Shown: one piece after another, positions 31,243 to 41,926 of the stretch
Layout of the letters: each line of letters begins with the position of its first letter
Position numbering within the stretch: the first letter of the stretch is position 1
Translations under genes and position numbers: made by a program
NCBI GenBank assembly: GCA_963576725.1
Contig: OY755247.1
Coordinates: 13,458,534 to 13,522,533 of the forward strand
Direction of reading: 5' to 3'
DNA from: Azorinus chamasolen
Taxonomy: Eukaryota; Mollusca; Bivalvia; Cardiida; Solecurtidae
DNA: 64,000 nt
Notes under the pieces: model-generated
Told to the model about the DNA's origin: nothing
Databases searched by the model: none
What the model saw: only the letters and a program-made list of their open reading frames with translations

Positions 31243-31479
31243 AACAAAACCACTGAAGAAATATTTACACTGGGATGGTTATAATATTCAAGGGACTTTA
31301 TCCGATATGAAATGTCTTTGCAAACAGAATCTAGAGTTGGAGCATCTGCTATATTTGCTTAACCAAATAGATTACTCCATAACTAGAATGATTGCATTCT
31401 GATGATAGGCAAAGTTAGTTAATGTCTGACCTTGATAAAAACTGTTTCATTGATGCTGCTACTAACTGTGTAAAAAGTT

Positions 31480-31726
31480 ACCATTTCCCTCATGTAAACA
31501 TTTTTTCACGCATTTGCAAACAGAGTAGACCCAGATCAGACGGCTCCTAGAGGAGCCGTCTGATTAGGGTCTGCTCTGTTTGCTGATGGAATTTGATAGA
31601 TCTGTTTCTTTACTTTCTAAAATGGCTACAGTGTTCCACCTTCCATATTTCATTATAACTAGTGTATCCATGAATATTCAACAGGTATCGAAATTTGGAA
31701 CAAACACTGAACAGGGAAAGGGTTAA
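31480..31726. mobile_element. Family A MITE
   Basis: aagttaccatttccctcatg start, core about 31514-31583 with apex GGCTCCTAGAGGAGCC, right half with gtattca-gg. End CAGGGAAAGGGTTAA. Confidence 0.8.
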
Positions 31727-31919
31727 CCTATTCCCACCTACTGATGCATTTTGAAGTCATTTTTTGAAACCATTGTTCAATAGAGCATTTATATATTATC
31801 ACAATGGTTTCAAAACTACACTATTCTAAGTTTTTCCTTTTCTCTAGTAAATGCTCCTTTTCGGTCAGATTTATTCAAAGAGGTTCGGTCTAAAACTAGG
31901 CTAATTGGGAATGAATTAA
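31723..31919. mobile_element. Family B MITE, core shortened
   Basis: Shares TTAA 31723-31726 with the A copy. The palindrome lacks its apex (agagcatttatatattatca), leaving two arms of about 14 bases. Confidence 0.75.
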
Positions 31920-32039
31920 TCCACTAAAAGAGATGATAAATTACATTTTTAGATCATGATTATTCCCCACACAAACTCCCATTGAACGCTGAAGTGTCAA
32001 AATGACACATTCCATTCAGCTCGAAGGGATTCAATTTAC

Positions 32040-32160
32040 TAGTAGATTCTAAATGATAAACAGAGCAGACCCTGATCAGACTGGGCTCCTCTAGAAGTTT
32101 TCTGATCTGAGTCTGCACTGTTTGCAAATACCTGATCCCCTCATACAAATAATGTTTAAT
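32040..32160. repeat. Family A/E-type core fragment
   Basis: ataaacagagcagaccctga / gatctgagtctgcactgttt with apex gggctcctctagaagttt. Confidence 0.5.
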
Positions 32161-32225
32161 CTGTATTAATTTAATTTTGATTATTTTAATTTATGAGTAA
32201 ACCCATTCTCTCCTAGGACCCAAAC

Positions 32226-32422
32226 CATAGCTGCAGATAAGAGTGCGTACCCACATACTAAAATCGTCCTTTTTCCACCAAACCCTATACTGTGACCACT
32301 CTTTAGAATCGTCTCTATGAGATGATTCTAAAGAGTGGTCACAGTATAGGGTTTGGTAGTGAACAAAATGAGTTATTCTTGAAAATGTTTTAATCTACGC
32401 ATCTTATCTGGAGCACTGCCTT
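32226..32422. mobile_element. Family C MITE, intact
   Basis: atagctgcagataagagtgc and tatctggagcactg ends. Core about 32283-32351 with one mismatch at the apex (gtctctatgagatg). Confidence 0.8.
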
Positions 32423-32745
32423 AACACCTAATCCCCTTATACAATGGATTAATGCAGTTTTAATTCTTCCCCTTCTTAAAACAAATAATGCTAATCTCTA
32501 TCAATTTATAGCCCAAAGCAACAAGTAAGTAAAAAGTTCAAATTTCAATGCCTGTTCCTGGTTGCTTGAAATAGAAAGATGCAATGTGAATATTTTAAGT
32601 ACCTTTGGGTATACATGCAAATGAAATTGTTTGGATTAATTGAGTGCATTCCGTGGAGAACTCGTTTGTCATGTGTGTTTTGTTTAGAATTTTTTCAGTC
32701 TTATAAGAGGAGAATAATTATATTCGAAATGTTAACAAAGACTGT
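32423..32745. other. No recognised feature
   Basis: AT-rich, unassigned. Confidence 0.4.
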
Positions 32746-32973
32746 TTAACCCTTTACTCTGTATGTAAACCTTTCCACGCCTTTGCAAACAGAGCAGACC
32801 CTGATCATATGACTCCTGTAGGAGCCGTATGATCAGGGTCTTCTCTGTTTGCTTATGGAATAATATAGATCTGATTCTATAGTTTCTCTTAATATGTCAT
32901 TCTAAAAAATAATCTAATTAATATTCATGACATTGTCATTTCTTTCATGAATATTCATGGAGTTAAGGGTTAA
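32746..32973. mobile_element. Family A MITE with a fully symmetric core
   Basis: TTAA to TTAA. In this copy both arms read cctgatcata, so the usual arm difference is absent. Apex GACTCCTGTAGGAGCC. Confidence 0.8.
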
Positions 32974-33034
32974 GTATTCGGTTAAGTATACCTGGTCTCC
33001 AATCTCCACCTCTTTGTGGAGTTTGTGCTGAGCA

Positions 33035-33082
33035 ATACCCCTTTCCTCCATAAATACACCTTTTTATGAAGGAGAGTGTTAA
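33035..33082. repeat. Minimal family A remnant (both tips only)
   Basis: cccctttcctccataaatac is followed almost at once by tttatgaaggagagtgttaa. The whole interior is gone. Confidence 0.5.
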
Positions 33083-33297
33083 CACATTCCCTCATATTGA
33101 CGTCTCTGGAAAAGTCACCTGTTGAAACCATTGTGGTAAATAGAGCATTTGCTCCTATAGGAGCAAATGCTCTATTTATCACAATGGTTTCAAACTACAA
33201 AATACTAAAATTTTCCATTTCTATAGTTAATGCTCCTTTTCGGTATATTTATTCAAAGTGGTTGAATCTAAAAATAGCCTATGAGGTAATGGGTTAA
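33079..33297. mobile_element. Family B MITE, intact
   Basis: TTAACACATTCCCTCATATT start. Palindrome about 33122-33189 with one mismatch (gtggtaaatag). End GAGGTAATGGGTTAA. Confidence 0.85.
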
Positions 33298-33403
33298 ATG
33301 CAGAAACTGTAGAGTCATATCTGTATTATTCCATAAGCAAACACAGGAGACCCTGATCTTGTAGGAGCGGTTTGATCTGGGTCTTCTCTGTTTGCAGGGT
33401 TAA
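33294..33403. mobile_element. Family A MITE, left part deleted
   Basis: From the shared TTAA straight into atgcagaaactgtagagtca. Core gagaccctgatcttgtagga. Ends GCAGGGTTAA. Confidence 0.6.
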
Positions 33404-33469
33404 ACATATTGAACAAAGTTTTTTATGATATGCAACTAACTAAAATTTCTCCTGAAAAAAAACAACAAC

Positions 33470-33616
33470 CCCATAAATTTTTGGTTAAAACACAAACTGT
33501 TGAATCATATCTATATTATTCCATAAGCAAACAAGGCATACCCTGATCACTCCTATAGGAGCCGTCTGATCTGGGTCTACTCTGTTTGAGGCATATTTAC
33601 GGAGTAAAGGTTTACA
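33470..33616. mobile_element. Family A MITE, truncated left
   Basis: aactgttgaatcatatctat, core (ccctgatcactcctatagga / gagccgtctgatctgggtct), end GGAGTAAAGGTTTA. Confidence 0.6.
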
Positions 33617-33734
33617 CAAAGCAGACGCAATAACAGATATTTTTTCCATGCATTGTTATTTGCTCAGCTTCAAGGAAATACTCTTAGAGGTTTTACAGAA
33701 TTTTCTAGATTATTATTTGCTCAGCTTCTTAAGG

Positions 33735-33928
33735 TTAGATTTTAAACTCCAATAGTGTGTTTGTTTGATTATGACATTTTTGCCAAAGCAGAAGCTGGAG
33801 AATCTGTTCTGTATCATTCCATAAGTAAACACAACAGACCCTGATCAGACTGCTCCATTAGGAACCATCTGATCTGGGTCTTCTGGTTTGCAAAGAATTA
33901 AAAAGGCGTACTTATGGAGGAAAGGGTT
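33735..33928. mobile_element. Family A MITE, truncated left
   Basis: gacatttttgccaaagcaga, core (caacagaccctgatcagact / gatctgggtcttctggtttg), end GGAGGAAAGGGTTAA. Confidence 0.6.
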
Positions 33929-34065
33929 AAAGTTAGAACTGTCTTTGTTTGATTCTGAATAGAAATGGGAGACACAACCCATGTTATAGAATGAGCACTT
34001 CAAAGGCCGAATTTTCAAAATGGAGCCATCTGTTTGCAAGTACCCTTGTTTCCCAAATTCAAAGC

Positions 34066-34196
34066 ACTAATCACTTTCTCCATAAATACACCTTTCTACG
34101 CCTTTGCAAACAGAGTAGACCCAGATCAGATGGCTCCTGTAGGATGCTCCTGATGTCATTATTTGGTACATGAATATTCATGGAGTAAAGGGCTAA
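34066..34196. mobile_element. Family A MITE, internal deletion
   Basis: Left end to one core arm (gatggctcctgtagga), then the right end directly (tgatgtcattatttggtaca). Confidence 0.6.
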
Positions 34197-34325
34197 AAGC
34201 TATATCTGATTTACTCATATTCCCATTTCAGCTATCAGCTATGAGCTGCGACATTGTCAAAAGCAGTGAGCGATATCAAACAGTGTAGACCAAGATCAGA
34301 GTCTGCATTCATAATCCTGTAGCAA

Positions 34326-34492
34326 ATTTAACCCTTTACTCCATAAATCAGCTATAAAAGAGTCTATGCCTTTGCAAACAGAATAGACCAAGATCAGATG
34401 CCTCCTGCAGGATTTATCTGATCAGGATCTGCTCTGCTTACTAGTGGAAGAATATAATCTGATCTGGATCTACTCTGTTTGCATAAAGGGTT
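34326..34492. mobile_element. Family A MITE, rearranged
   Basis: TTAACCCTTTACTCCATAAA, core with apex tgcctcctgcaggattta, then a third arm-like piece (atctgatctggatctactct) and agggttat. Confidence 0.55.
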
Positions 34493-34564
34493 ATATCAAG
34501 AACAAAAACCTTCCTTATGATAAATTTGATATATTTGCTATCAGAATATTTTGACAGACAAACT

Positions 34565-34788
34565 TTAACCCATTCCTGCATATTGACACCTTTTGACGCC
34601 TCTGAATAAGTCACTTTTTGAAACCATTGTGATAAATAGAGCATTTGCTCCATAAGAGCAAATGCCCTATTTATCACAACAGTTTCAAACCACATAATTC
34701 TAAAAATTTCTCCAGTAAATGCTCCTTTTCCGTAGATTTATTCAAAGACTGGTTGGGTCTGTAAATAGCCTATGAGGGAATGAGTTAA
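34565..34788. mobile_element. Family B MITE
   Basis: TTAACCCATTCCTGCATATT start. Palindrome about 34619-34687 (apex gctccataagagc). End GAGGGAATGAGTTAA. Confidence 0.8.
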
Positions 34789-34814
34789 GGCAAATAGTAC
34801 AGTATATTACACTA

Positions 34815-34995
34815 CAGTAAAACCTCTCTATAATGGTCACTAAATTACACCAAGTATTTTGTGTTAAAGGCAGGTGGCTGCTTAAAGCAAGGTGAACAGA
34901 ACGCTCCTATACTTTCACCTTGCTTTAGACAGCAACCTGCCCTAAATACCAACTAATTGATACAATTTAGTGGCCGTTATAGAGAGGTTTTACTG
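34815..34995. mobile_element. Family D MITE, variant with a different core
   Basis: TA-flanked. CAGTAAAACCTCTCTATAAT termini. The core arms gcttaaagcaaggtgaa / ttcaccttgctttagac replace the usual D core. Apex damaged (acgctcctatac). A sister copy is at 59331-59553. Confidence 0.8.
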
Positions 34996-34999
34996 TATA

Positions 35000-35580
35000 T
35001 ACTAGCTACCCTGTCAGTCTAACTTGGAAATAATCAATATGGCGCCAAAATAAAAATATTCAGCATTACAGACCAGTTGAGAGGTGAGCCTAGATGTTGG
35101 AATACTTTGTGTGCTAGCAGCGATATCTTCTGCTGTTTACAATCTATGCAAACGTTTGCATCTAGATCAAGTTCCACAAAATTTGAGATCTGATCTCAAA
35201 TCCAAACTGGTTGTCCATCAGGCTCAATTTCTGCCAAACAAAAATCAGAAAGATAGTTTTGAAAATATTGCAGACAAGAATTGAGCAGCAGACGACAACA
35301 GAGCAGACAACAAAATTACTGAGAATAAAAACCTCCCCAATGGAAAACTTGGACTTGGTATAACTGATGCCATATACAGGACATCTGGTATCTCCCAGTC
35401 TATCTGTCTATCTGTCCAGAACAGAACATCAATGTTTACCATCATCTTAAATCAATCGGAGCTTGACCTTTAGCGCTGTTGGCTACGCAACACCTGCATC
35501 ATCCGTTGTCTGCAAGCTTCCGACATTTAAAAAATGTTAACAGCCCACCTTGTTGGCAGCCTTTATGCAGGTATTCACCC
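35000..35580. other. No supported gene
   Basis: A 66-codon plus-strand frame (35084-35284) has no recognisable family, no splice support and no start context worth trusting. An N-like palindrome (agatctgatctcaaatcc) lies near 35190. Confidence 0.4.
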
Positions 35581-35582
35581 CA

Positions 35583-35783
35583 TTAACCATAATACTCCAT
35601 AAATATGCCTTTCTACACCTTTGCATACAGAGTAGACCCAGATCAGTCTTTGTTTGCTTATGGAACTACAATTTCTGCTTTGACAAAAAATTAAAGTGTT
35701 AATATGCTATTTTAAATATTAATATAATTAGTATTTATGATGTCATCATTTTCTTCATGAATATTCATGGAGGAAAGGTTTAA
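35583..35783. mobile_element. Family A MITE, one-armed core
   Basis: TTAACCATAATACTCCATAA start, gagtagacccagatcagtct then tttgtttgcttatgg: the second arm is gone. End GGAGGAAAGGTTTAA. Confidence 0.65.
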
Positions 35784-35856
35784 GAGATATATATGAACTG
35801 TATCCTCTACAAATGTGGTCTAACCTTTTGTGTTGGCTCTATCTGTTTCTGTGTTC

Positions 35857-36266
35857 CAGAGGCCCAGATAAGATGCATAAATCAAAACATTTTCAAGAAT
35901 AACTCCTTTATTTCTCCATCAAACTGTATGTTGTGACCACTCTTTAGAATCGTCTCAAAGAGACGATTCTAAAGATTGGTTACAACATAGGGATTGGTGG
36001 AGAAATTAAATTTTTAGTATTTGAGTACAGTAAAACCCCTCTAAACCTGAGTTCTAGTGGAGAATAATTCCGATATTTTTTGGCAGGTGGCTGCTTAATG
36101 CAGGGTGAAAGTCATGCAGAAAGCTCCCCTAGGAGCTTTCTGCATGACTTTCACCCTGCATTAAGATGTCACCTGTCTACAAGACCGATATTCATACTAA
36201 ATTTAACGTCCGGTTTATAGTGGGGTTTTACTGTATGCACTTTTATCTGTTGCTCCGTGTCTGGTG
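35857..36266. mobile_element. Family C MITE containing a family D MITE
   Basis: CAGAGGCCCAGATAAGATGC start, core about 35928-35996 with two mismatches, interrupted at TA (36026-36027). It resumes tgcacttttatctgttgctc. Confidence 0.8.
36028..36233. mobile_element. Family D MITE, intact
   Basis: TA at both sides. CAGTAAAACCCCTCTAAACC terminus; the other end is worn (gtggggttttactg). Palindrome with apex AAAGCTCCCCTAGGAGCTTT. Confidence 0.85.
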
Positions 36267-36580
36267 AGCCTTGCCAGAATTAGATGTGACTCTTTCCGGT
36301 TGAATTGGTTTCAACTTGACAAAAAATTAATGTTCCAAAGCTGCTCTATTGCCATTAATTATTCTTCCGTTTCACATCAAGGACTTGATGCAAACCTACT
36401 GTTACTACATTCTCTATAGTTTGTGGTGTTACACTGATTTACGCTAATTATCCACAGTATTTGGACACCGCTCTGCTCTTTCTTTTTCTCCGTAAAGCTG
36501 CATATTTCCATTTGACACCATTTTCATAATTTTAAATAGACTGACATAGCAGCAAAAAAGGTGTTTGTATGAAGGAAAGG
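36266..36580. other. Unassigned, with a family K scrap
   Basis: ttttaaatagactgacatag near 36530 is the K phrase, joined to an A right end (gaaggaaagggttaa). Confidence 0.4.
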
Positions 36581-36581
36581 G

Positions 36582-36683
36582 TTAACCCTTTCCCTCATAT
36601 AAACGTGTTTTCACGCAATTGCAAACAGAGCCTAGAATATTCTGTAGGTATTGAAATTTGAAACAAACATAGAAAAGGGTTAA
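36582..36683. mobile_element. Family A MITE, core deleted
   Basis: TTAACCCTTTCCCTCATATA, then gcaaacagagcctagaatat and the right end. Both palindrome arms are missing. Confidence 0.65.
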
Positions 36684-36790
36684 AGTAGACTGACATCATA
36701 GTAGCAAATACTGTAGACCCTGATCAAAAATCTCCAACAGGAGCCATTTTACCTGGGTCTGCACTATTTGCCTAAGATTGTCTTTCCAGA
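36684..36790. repeat. Family K repeat, core region
   Basis: tagactgacatcatagtagc, then aaatactgtagaccctgatc / acctgggtctgcactatttg. Confidence 0.6.
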
Positions 36791-36801
36791 CATGTAGGGT
36801 A

Positions 36802-36998
36802 TTCAGAGGTCCAGATAAGATGCGTAAATTGAAACGTTTCCAAGAACAGCTCCTTTATTTCTCCACCAAACCCTATATTGTGACCATTCTTTAGAATCGT
36901 TTCGAAGAGACGATTCTAAAGAATGAGTCACAGTATAGGGTTTGGTGGAGTTATGATGATTTTAATACATGTATTTGGATACACACCTTTATCGATAA
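36802..36998. mobile_element. Family C MITE
   Basis: CAGAGGTCCAGATAAGATGC start. Core about 36870-36942 with three mismatches (gtttcgaagagac, gaatgagtcac). Confidence 0.8.
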
Positions 36999-37506
36999 CT
37001 TAGGGTACTCACATTTACAAGGGGAGATTTTGTGCCTGGATATTTAGAGTAAATACCATATACTGTAATTATGATAGTTGTGCATTAAGTCCGTTAGTTG
37101 TGCATTAGGTTCTGGACATAAAACAGCATTTTCCAGAACTAACGAGTCCATAAGACAATGAAAGGCAAACCCGGTTCATTACTCGAAGTAGAAGTAATGG
37201 GATGTGACATTCGAAATAACTGCTGTAGCATTTGCAAAACCATCATTTATATCTGTAAATAGAAGGGGAGATCAATTTTTATGATCTCATTGCTGAGGCT
37301 ACACAAAAAAGGCCAGATTAACAATTTCAGGTGGGAAATCAATGGTTGAATCATGACTTTATATAATTATACAACATTGGTATTGAAGGCAAACACGTTT
37401 GCCAGATTTAGATTTTGCAAAACTACAATAAAGGTGGTGCAATACGCCCACACAGCAGCCTTGATCACAAATCCAAATACACATGTTTCAAGCCAAAATT
37501 ACAAAA
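36999..37506. other. No recognised gene
   Basis: A short direct repeat 'gttgtgcattaagtccgtta' / 'gttgtgcattaggttctgg' lies at about 37078-37125. Otherwise unassigned. Confidence 0.4.
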
Positions 37507-39344
37507 ACAAGAGGGCCAGAATAGCCCTGACATCGCTCACCAGGCAATCAGAGGAGAAGATGTTCAAAGTTTTCACTATATATGTTTCTAGAGAAAACTA
37601 GCCACCCCTGGGGCGGGCCAATTTTGATCCAAGGGGCATAATTTATACAACTTTTGTAGAGGACCTGAACATGATGCTATGTGCCAAATATGAAAGCTGA
37701 GAACCTTCCAGTTTCTGAGGAAAATATTTTCAAATTTGACACTATAATTATGTTTCTATTGCAAACTGGCTACCCCTGGGGCGGGGCCAATTTTGACCCC
37801 GGGGGCAAAATTTATATAACTCTTGTAGAGGACCTGAACATGATGTTATGTGTCAAATATGAAAGCTGAGAACCTTCCAGTTTCTGAGGAGAAGATTTTC
37901 AAAGTTGTCACTATATGTTTCTATTGAGACATGGCTACCCCTGGGGCGGGGCCAATTTTGACCCCTGGGGCATAATATATATAACCTTTTGTAGAGGACC
38001 TGAATATGATCCTATGTGCCAAATATGAAAGCTAAGAACCCTGTAGATTTAGAGGAGAAGATTTTCAAAGTTTTCACTATATGTTTCTATTGAAAACTGG
38101 CCACCCCTGGGGCGGGGTCAATTTTGACCCCAGGGGCATAATATATATAACTTTTGTAGAGGACCTGAACATGATGCTATGTCCCAAATATGAAAGCTGA
38201 GAACCTTTCAGTTTCAGAGAAGAATATATTCAAAGTTTTACCATATATTTCTATTGAAAACTGGCTACCCCTGGGGCGGGGCCAATTTTGACCCCAGGGG
38301 CATAATTTATATAAAATTTGTAGAGAACCTGAACATGATGCTATGTGCCAAATATGAAAGCTGAGAACCTTCCAGTTTCAGAGGAGAAGATTTTCAAAGT
38401 TTCACTATGTTTCTATTGAAAACTGACCACCCCTGGGGCGGGGCCAATTTTGACCCTAGGGGCATAATTTATACAAATTTTGTAGAGGACCTGAACATGA
38501 TGCTATGTGCCAAATATGAAAGCTGAGAACCCTGTAGATTCAGAAGAAAAGATTTTCAAAGTTGTCACTATATGTTTCTTTTCAAAACTGGCTACCCTTG
38601 GGGTGGGGCCAATTTTGACCCCAGGGGCATAATTTATATAACTTTTGTAGAGGACCTGAACATGATGCTATGTGCCAAATATGAAAGCTGAGAACGCTGT
38701 AGATTCAGAGGAGAAGATTTTCAAAGTTGTCACTATATGTTTCTAATGAAATCTGGCTACCCCTGGGGCGGGGCCAATTTTGACCCCAGGGCCATAATTT
38801 ATATAACTTTTGTAGAGGACCTGAACATGATGCTATGTGCCAAATATGAAAGCTGAGAACCCTGTAGATTCAGAGGAGAAGATTTTCAAAGTTGTCACTA
38901 TATGTTTCTATTCAAAACTGGCTACCCCTGGGGCGGGGCCAATTTTGACCCCAGGGGCATAATTTATATAACTTTTGTAGAGGACCTGAACATGATGCTA
39001 TGTGCCAAATATGAAAGCTGAGAACCCTGTAGATTCAGAGGAGAAGATTTTCAAAGTTTTACTATATATTTCAATAGAAAACAAGGCACCCCTGGGGCGG
39101 GGCCAATTTTGACCCCAGGGGCAAAATTTATATAACTTTTGTAGAGGACCTAAAGATGATGCTATGTACCAAAGATGAAAGCTGAGAACCCTGTAGATTC
39201 AGAGGAGAAGATATTTAAAGGTTCAAATTGTTGACGCCCGACGACGGACGACGCACACCGCACGACGGACGACGCATGACGACGGACATCAAGTGATCAC
39301 AAAAGTTCACCCTGAGCACAAAAGTGCTCTGGTGAGCTAAAAAG
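37507..39344. mobile_element. Pearl/HINE-like element, ~10 tandem 164-bp units
   Basis: 5' end aacaagagggccagaatagc, units each with gaggacctgaacatgatgct, gccaaatatgaaagctgaga and cccctggggcggggcca. Then a degenerate (GACG)n stretch (about 39230-39285) and the 3' hairpin cctgagcacaaaagtgctctgg-like followed by GGTGAGCTAA. It is the larger sister of the element at 2545-3033. Frames of 62-82 codons in it are repeat artefacts. Confidence 0.85.
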
Positions 39345-39455
39345 TCAACAGACCGACCGACAGACCAACCAATAGATCGAATGACAACCGACCAATGGAC
39401 CAACCACCAAGGTGAATCCAAAATATGCCCAAAACATTGTGGGGGTATAATTACT
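39345..39455. repeat. 3' tail of a different pearl-like element
   Basis: A degraded (GACC)n run (39350-39410), then ggtgaatccaaaatatgccc and gtgggggtataatt. This is the tail type of the 18-20 kb element, without its repeat units. Confidence 0.55.
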
Positions 39456-39501
39456 TCATAAATTACATTCATAAATACCTTAGAATGCTAAAACATTAAT
39501 A

Positions 39502-39807
39502 CAGTTGAACTTCTATATCTCGAACTTCAGGATAACTCGAACTTCAGGATAATTAAAACTAAATGTTTGTTTTTTCCAAAATTTACAATACAGAATTGTT
39601 CTAAAACGTATCACTACGAATATCTAGAAACACATGTGAAAGCTTAATGCAGGTCGAATGTAATGCTGAAAGGTCCTGTAGGAGCATTATATTCAACCTG
39701 CATTAAGCTGTGAACTTGAGATGTTATAAATCTGATGACTCAAACCTCTAGTTATCTCGAACTAATTTTTATTGTCCCTTGAAGTTCAATATATCGAAGT
39801 TCAACTG
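39502..39807. mobile_element. Family F MITE (TA site)
   Basis: CAGTTGAACTTCTATATCTC and its inverse ATATCGAAGTTCAACTG, TA at each side. The central palindrome (aagcttaatgcaggtcgaat) resembles the D core, but the termini are unrelated to D beyond CAGT. A second copy is at 53056-53362. Confidence 0.8.
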
Positions 39808-39947
39808 TATTAATTACCACAAGAAATTCTGTTTAAAGATGGAAAGTTTTATAATAAATATACATATAAATAATTGATTCTTAAATTCTGTCTTGATCAT
39901 GAATTAAAGTGCAGGAAAATTTAGCGGGAAGCTCAAAATTGACTATC

Positions 39948-40141
39948 AGAGGTCCAGATAAGATGCGATTATTAAAATATTTTCAAGACTAACTTCTTTA
40001 TTTTTCCACCAAATTCTTTCTTGTGACCATTGTTTAGGATCTGCTCGAATAGACAATTCTAAAGAGTGGTCACAACATAGGGTTTGGTGGAGAAAGGATG
40101 ATATTCATATCTGAGTCTCGCACCTCTATCTGTTGTTCTGA
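39948..40141. mobile_element. Family C MITE, diverged core
   Basis: CAGAGGTCCAGATAAGATGC start, left arm mutated (attctttcttgtgaccattg), right arm normal. Confidence 0.75.
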
Positions 40142-40287
40142 ATGTCAAGTCTTTGCACAATGACAATCTGTGTTCCATGGTTTATTCTGCATCATGTTCA
40201 CAGGCAATGTAATTTAAACATCTGTCTTTTGAGACCGTGACTTTTGACCTTGAAAGTAGGGTTTAGTGTCTCTACATGTGGAATTAA

Positions 40288-40535
40288 AGCATGCAATGTT
40301 TGATGATTTTATGTTTGCAATGTTTGATGATTTTATGTTTGCGATGTTTGATGATTTGATGTTTGCAATGTTTGATGATGATTTTATGTTTGCAGTGTTT
40401 GATGATTTTATGTTTGCAATGTTTGATGATTATTTTATGTTTGCAATGTTTGATGACTTTATGTTTGCGGTGTTTGATGATTATTTTATGTTTGCAATGT
40501 TTGATGATTTTATGTTTGCAATGTTTGATGATTTT
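40288..40535. repeat. Minisatellite, 24/27-bp unit
   Basis: About ten copies of gcaatgtttgatgattttat-gttt, some with an extra triplet. Because units are multiples of three, both strands stay open (FDDFMFA-type and HCKHKII-type peptides). I see no evidence that either is translated. Confidence 0.85.
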
Positions 40536-40643
40536 CTTCCAAGGTATCAGACAGACATACAGACGGGTGGACAGAGACACATTACTATTGCGATGTTGTA
40601 TCTTTCATAGCTGGAATGTTGCTAGGCAACTACTATATAAACA

Positions 40644-40865
40644 TTAACCTAATATTGATACCTTTTGAAGCCTCTGTAAAAGTCACTTTATGAAACCATT
40701 GTGATAGATAGAGCATTTGCTCCATAGGAGCAAATGCTCTATTTATCACAGTGGTTTCAAAACTACACAATTCTAAAATTTTCTTTTTCTCTAGTAAATG
40801 CTCCTTTTTGGTAGATTTATTCAAAGAAAATGTGTCTAAAAATAGCCTATGAGGGAATGGGTTAA
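40644..40865. mobile_element. Family B MITE
   Basis: Left tip shortened (TTAACCTAATATTGATACC). Palindrome about 40691-40758 lacking one apex pair. End GAGGGAATGGGTTAA. Confidence 0.8.
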
Positions 40866-41000
40866 CCCTATAAATGCAGGACATAATTGTTCTGGAATTT
40901 GCGGACAATGTAGATCCAAGAGAAGTTCTCCGATCAGGATCTGCACTGTTTGTCATTCAAAATCACCTCATGAATTATACCCTTTCATAGTGAATGGACC
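40866..41000. repeat. Family E-type fragment
   Basis: gcggacaatgtagatccaag / ccgatcaggatctgcactgt, with a flank matching other E-type copies (tcattcaaaatca). Confidence 0.5.
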
Positions 41001-41068
41001 ATTCCACAATGACAATTCATAATCCAAAGAGTAAATACACCTAAATCATCTTCATATGAAACATAGGG

Positions 41069-41190
41069 GAACCCTTTACATCATGAATATTCATGTAAGA
41101 ATTAAATGACTTTATGAATACTAATTAGCTGATTTATTATAGCGCCACACGAACACATGAAATTTTAGCCATGACAGAAATTGAATCGCT
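41069..41190. repeat. Family A MITE, left half
   Basis: ggaaccctttacatcatgaa, subterminal TGAATATTCATG, up to tagccatgacagaaattgaa. The core is missing. Confidence 0.55.
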
Positions 41191-41404
41191 TTGCACTCAA
41201 ATACAGGATATAACCAATAAAGCTAGAAATAGAAATTTCATAAATGTCAAATTTTTATAGCCAGATTCCATGACTGCTGATGCACAAAATATTTAATTAA
41301 CACTTTCATGAGCAATCAACTCTTTGCACCCTAAGTAACTGTCATCTGTAGAGATTGGCATCTGTATAATAACTGTGAAGCATTGGTTTTCTTCCCGTTC
41401 CTTT

Positions 41405-41803
41405 AAATATGGGTCTTGGAGACAGGTGGCAGCTTTAAATGCTGGGTGAAAGTCATGCAGAAAGCTCCTAGAGGAGCTTTCTGCATGACTTTCAGTCTTC
41501 ATTAACCCATTCCCTCATATTGACGCCTTTTGACGCCTCTGCAAATGTCACCTGTTGAAACCATTGTGATAAATAGAGCATTTGCTCCTTTAGGAGCAAA
41601 TGCTCTATGTATCACAATGGTTTCAAACCACAGAATTCTAAAATTGTACCTTTCTCTAGTTAATGCTCCTTTTCGATAGATTTATTCAAAGTGGCTGGAT
41701 CTAAAAATAGCCTATGAGGTAATGGGTTAAGCAGCGCAGCCACCTGCCTGAAAGTTTCTAAATTCTTCTCTACTAGAATTCTGGTTTAGAAGGGTTTTAC
41801 TGT
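41405..41803. mobile_element. Family D MITE interrupted by a family B MITE
   Basis: D core about 41430-41500 (apex AAAGCTCCTAGAGGAGCTTT). D right part 41731-41803 ends GGGTTTTACTGTA. Its left terminus is eroded. Confidence 0.75.
41502..41730. mobile_element. Family B MITE inserted in family D at TTAA
   Basis: TTAA at 41502-41505 and 41727-41730. Removing the element and one TTAA restores the D sequence (cattaagcag…cacctg), as seen in uninterrupted D copies. Core about 41556-41624 with apex gctcctttaggagc. Confidence 0.9.
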
Positions 41804-41926
41804 ACATTCTCTATGTATAGCTTAACCATAATTTTCTAAATCAACATAATTTTACATGCATTTAAAATGTCGAATGTAACCACAAGCTTAGAAACATACC
41901 TCATAAATATTAGTTCATGCGTTAGA

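Noticed and set aside
35084..35284. 66-codon frame starting MSLDVGILCVLAA with a hydrophobic start
   Set aside because: It looks like a possible signal peptide at first, but the rest is unremarkable, there is no conserved domain that I know, and an N-type palindrome overlaps it.
40266..40610. 114-codon frame with FDDFMFA repeats
   Set aside because: It is produced by a 24/27-bp minisatellite; the opposite strand is equally open.
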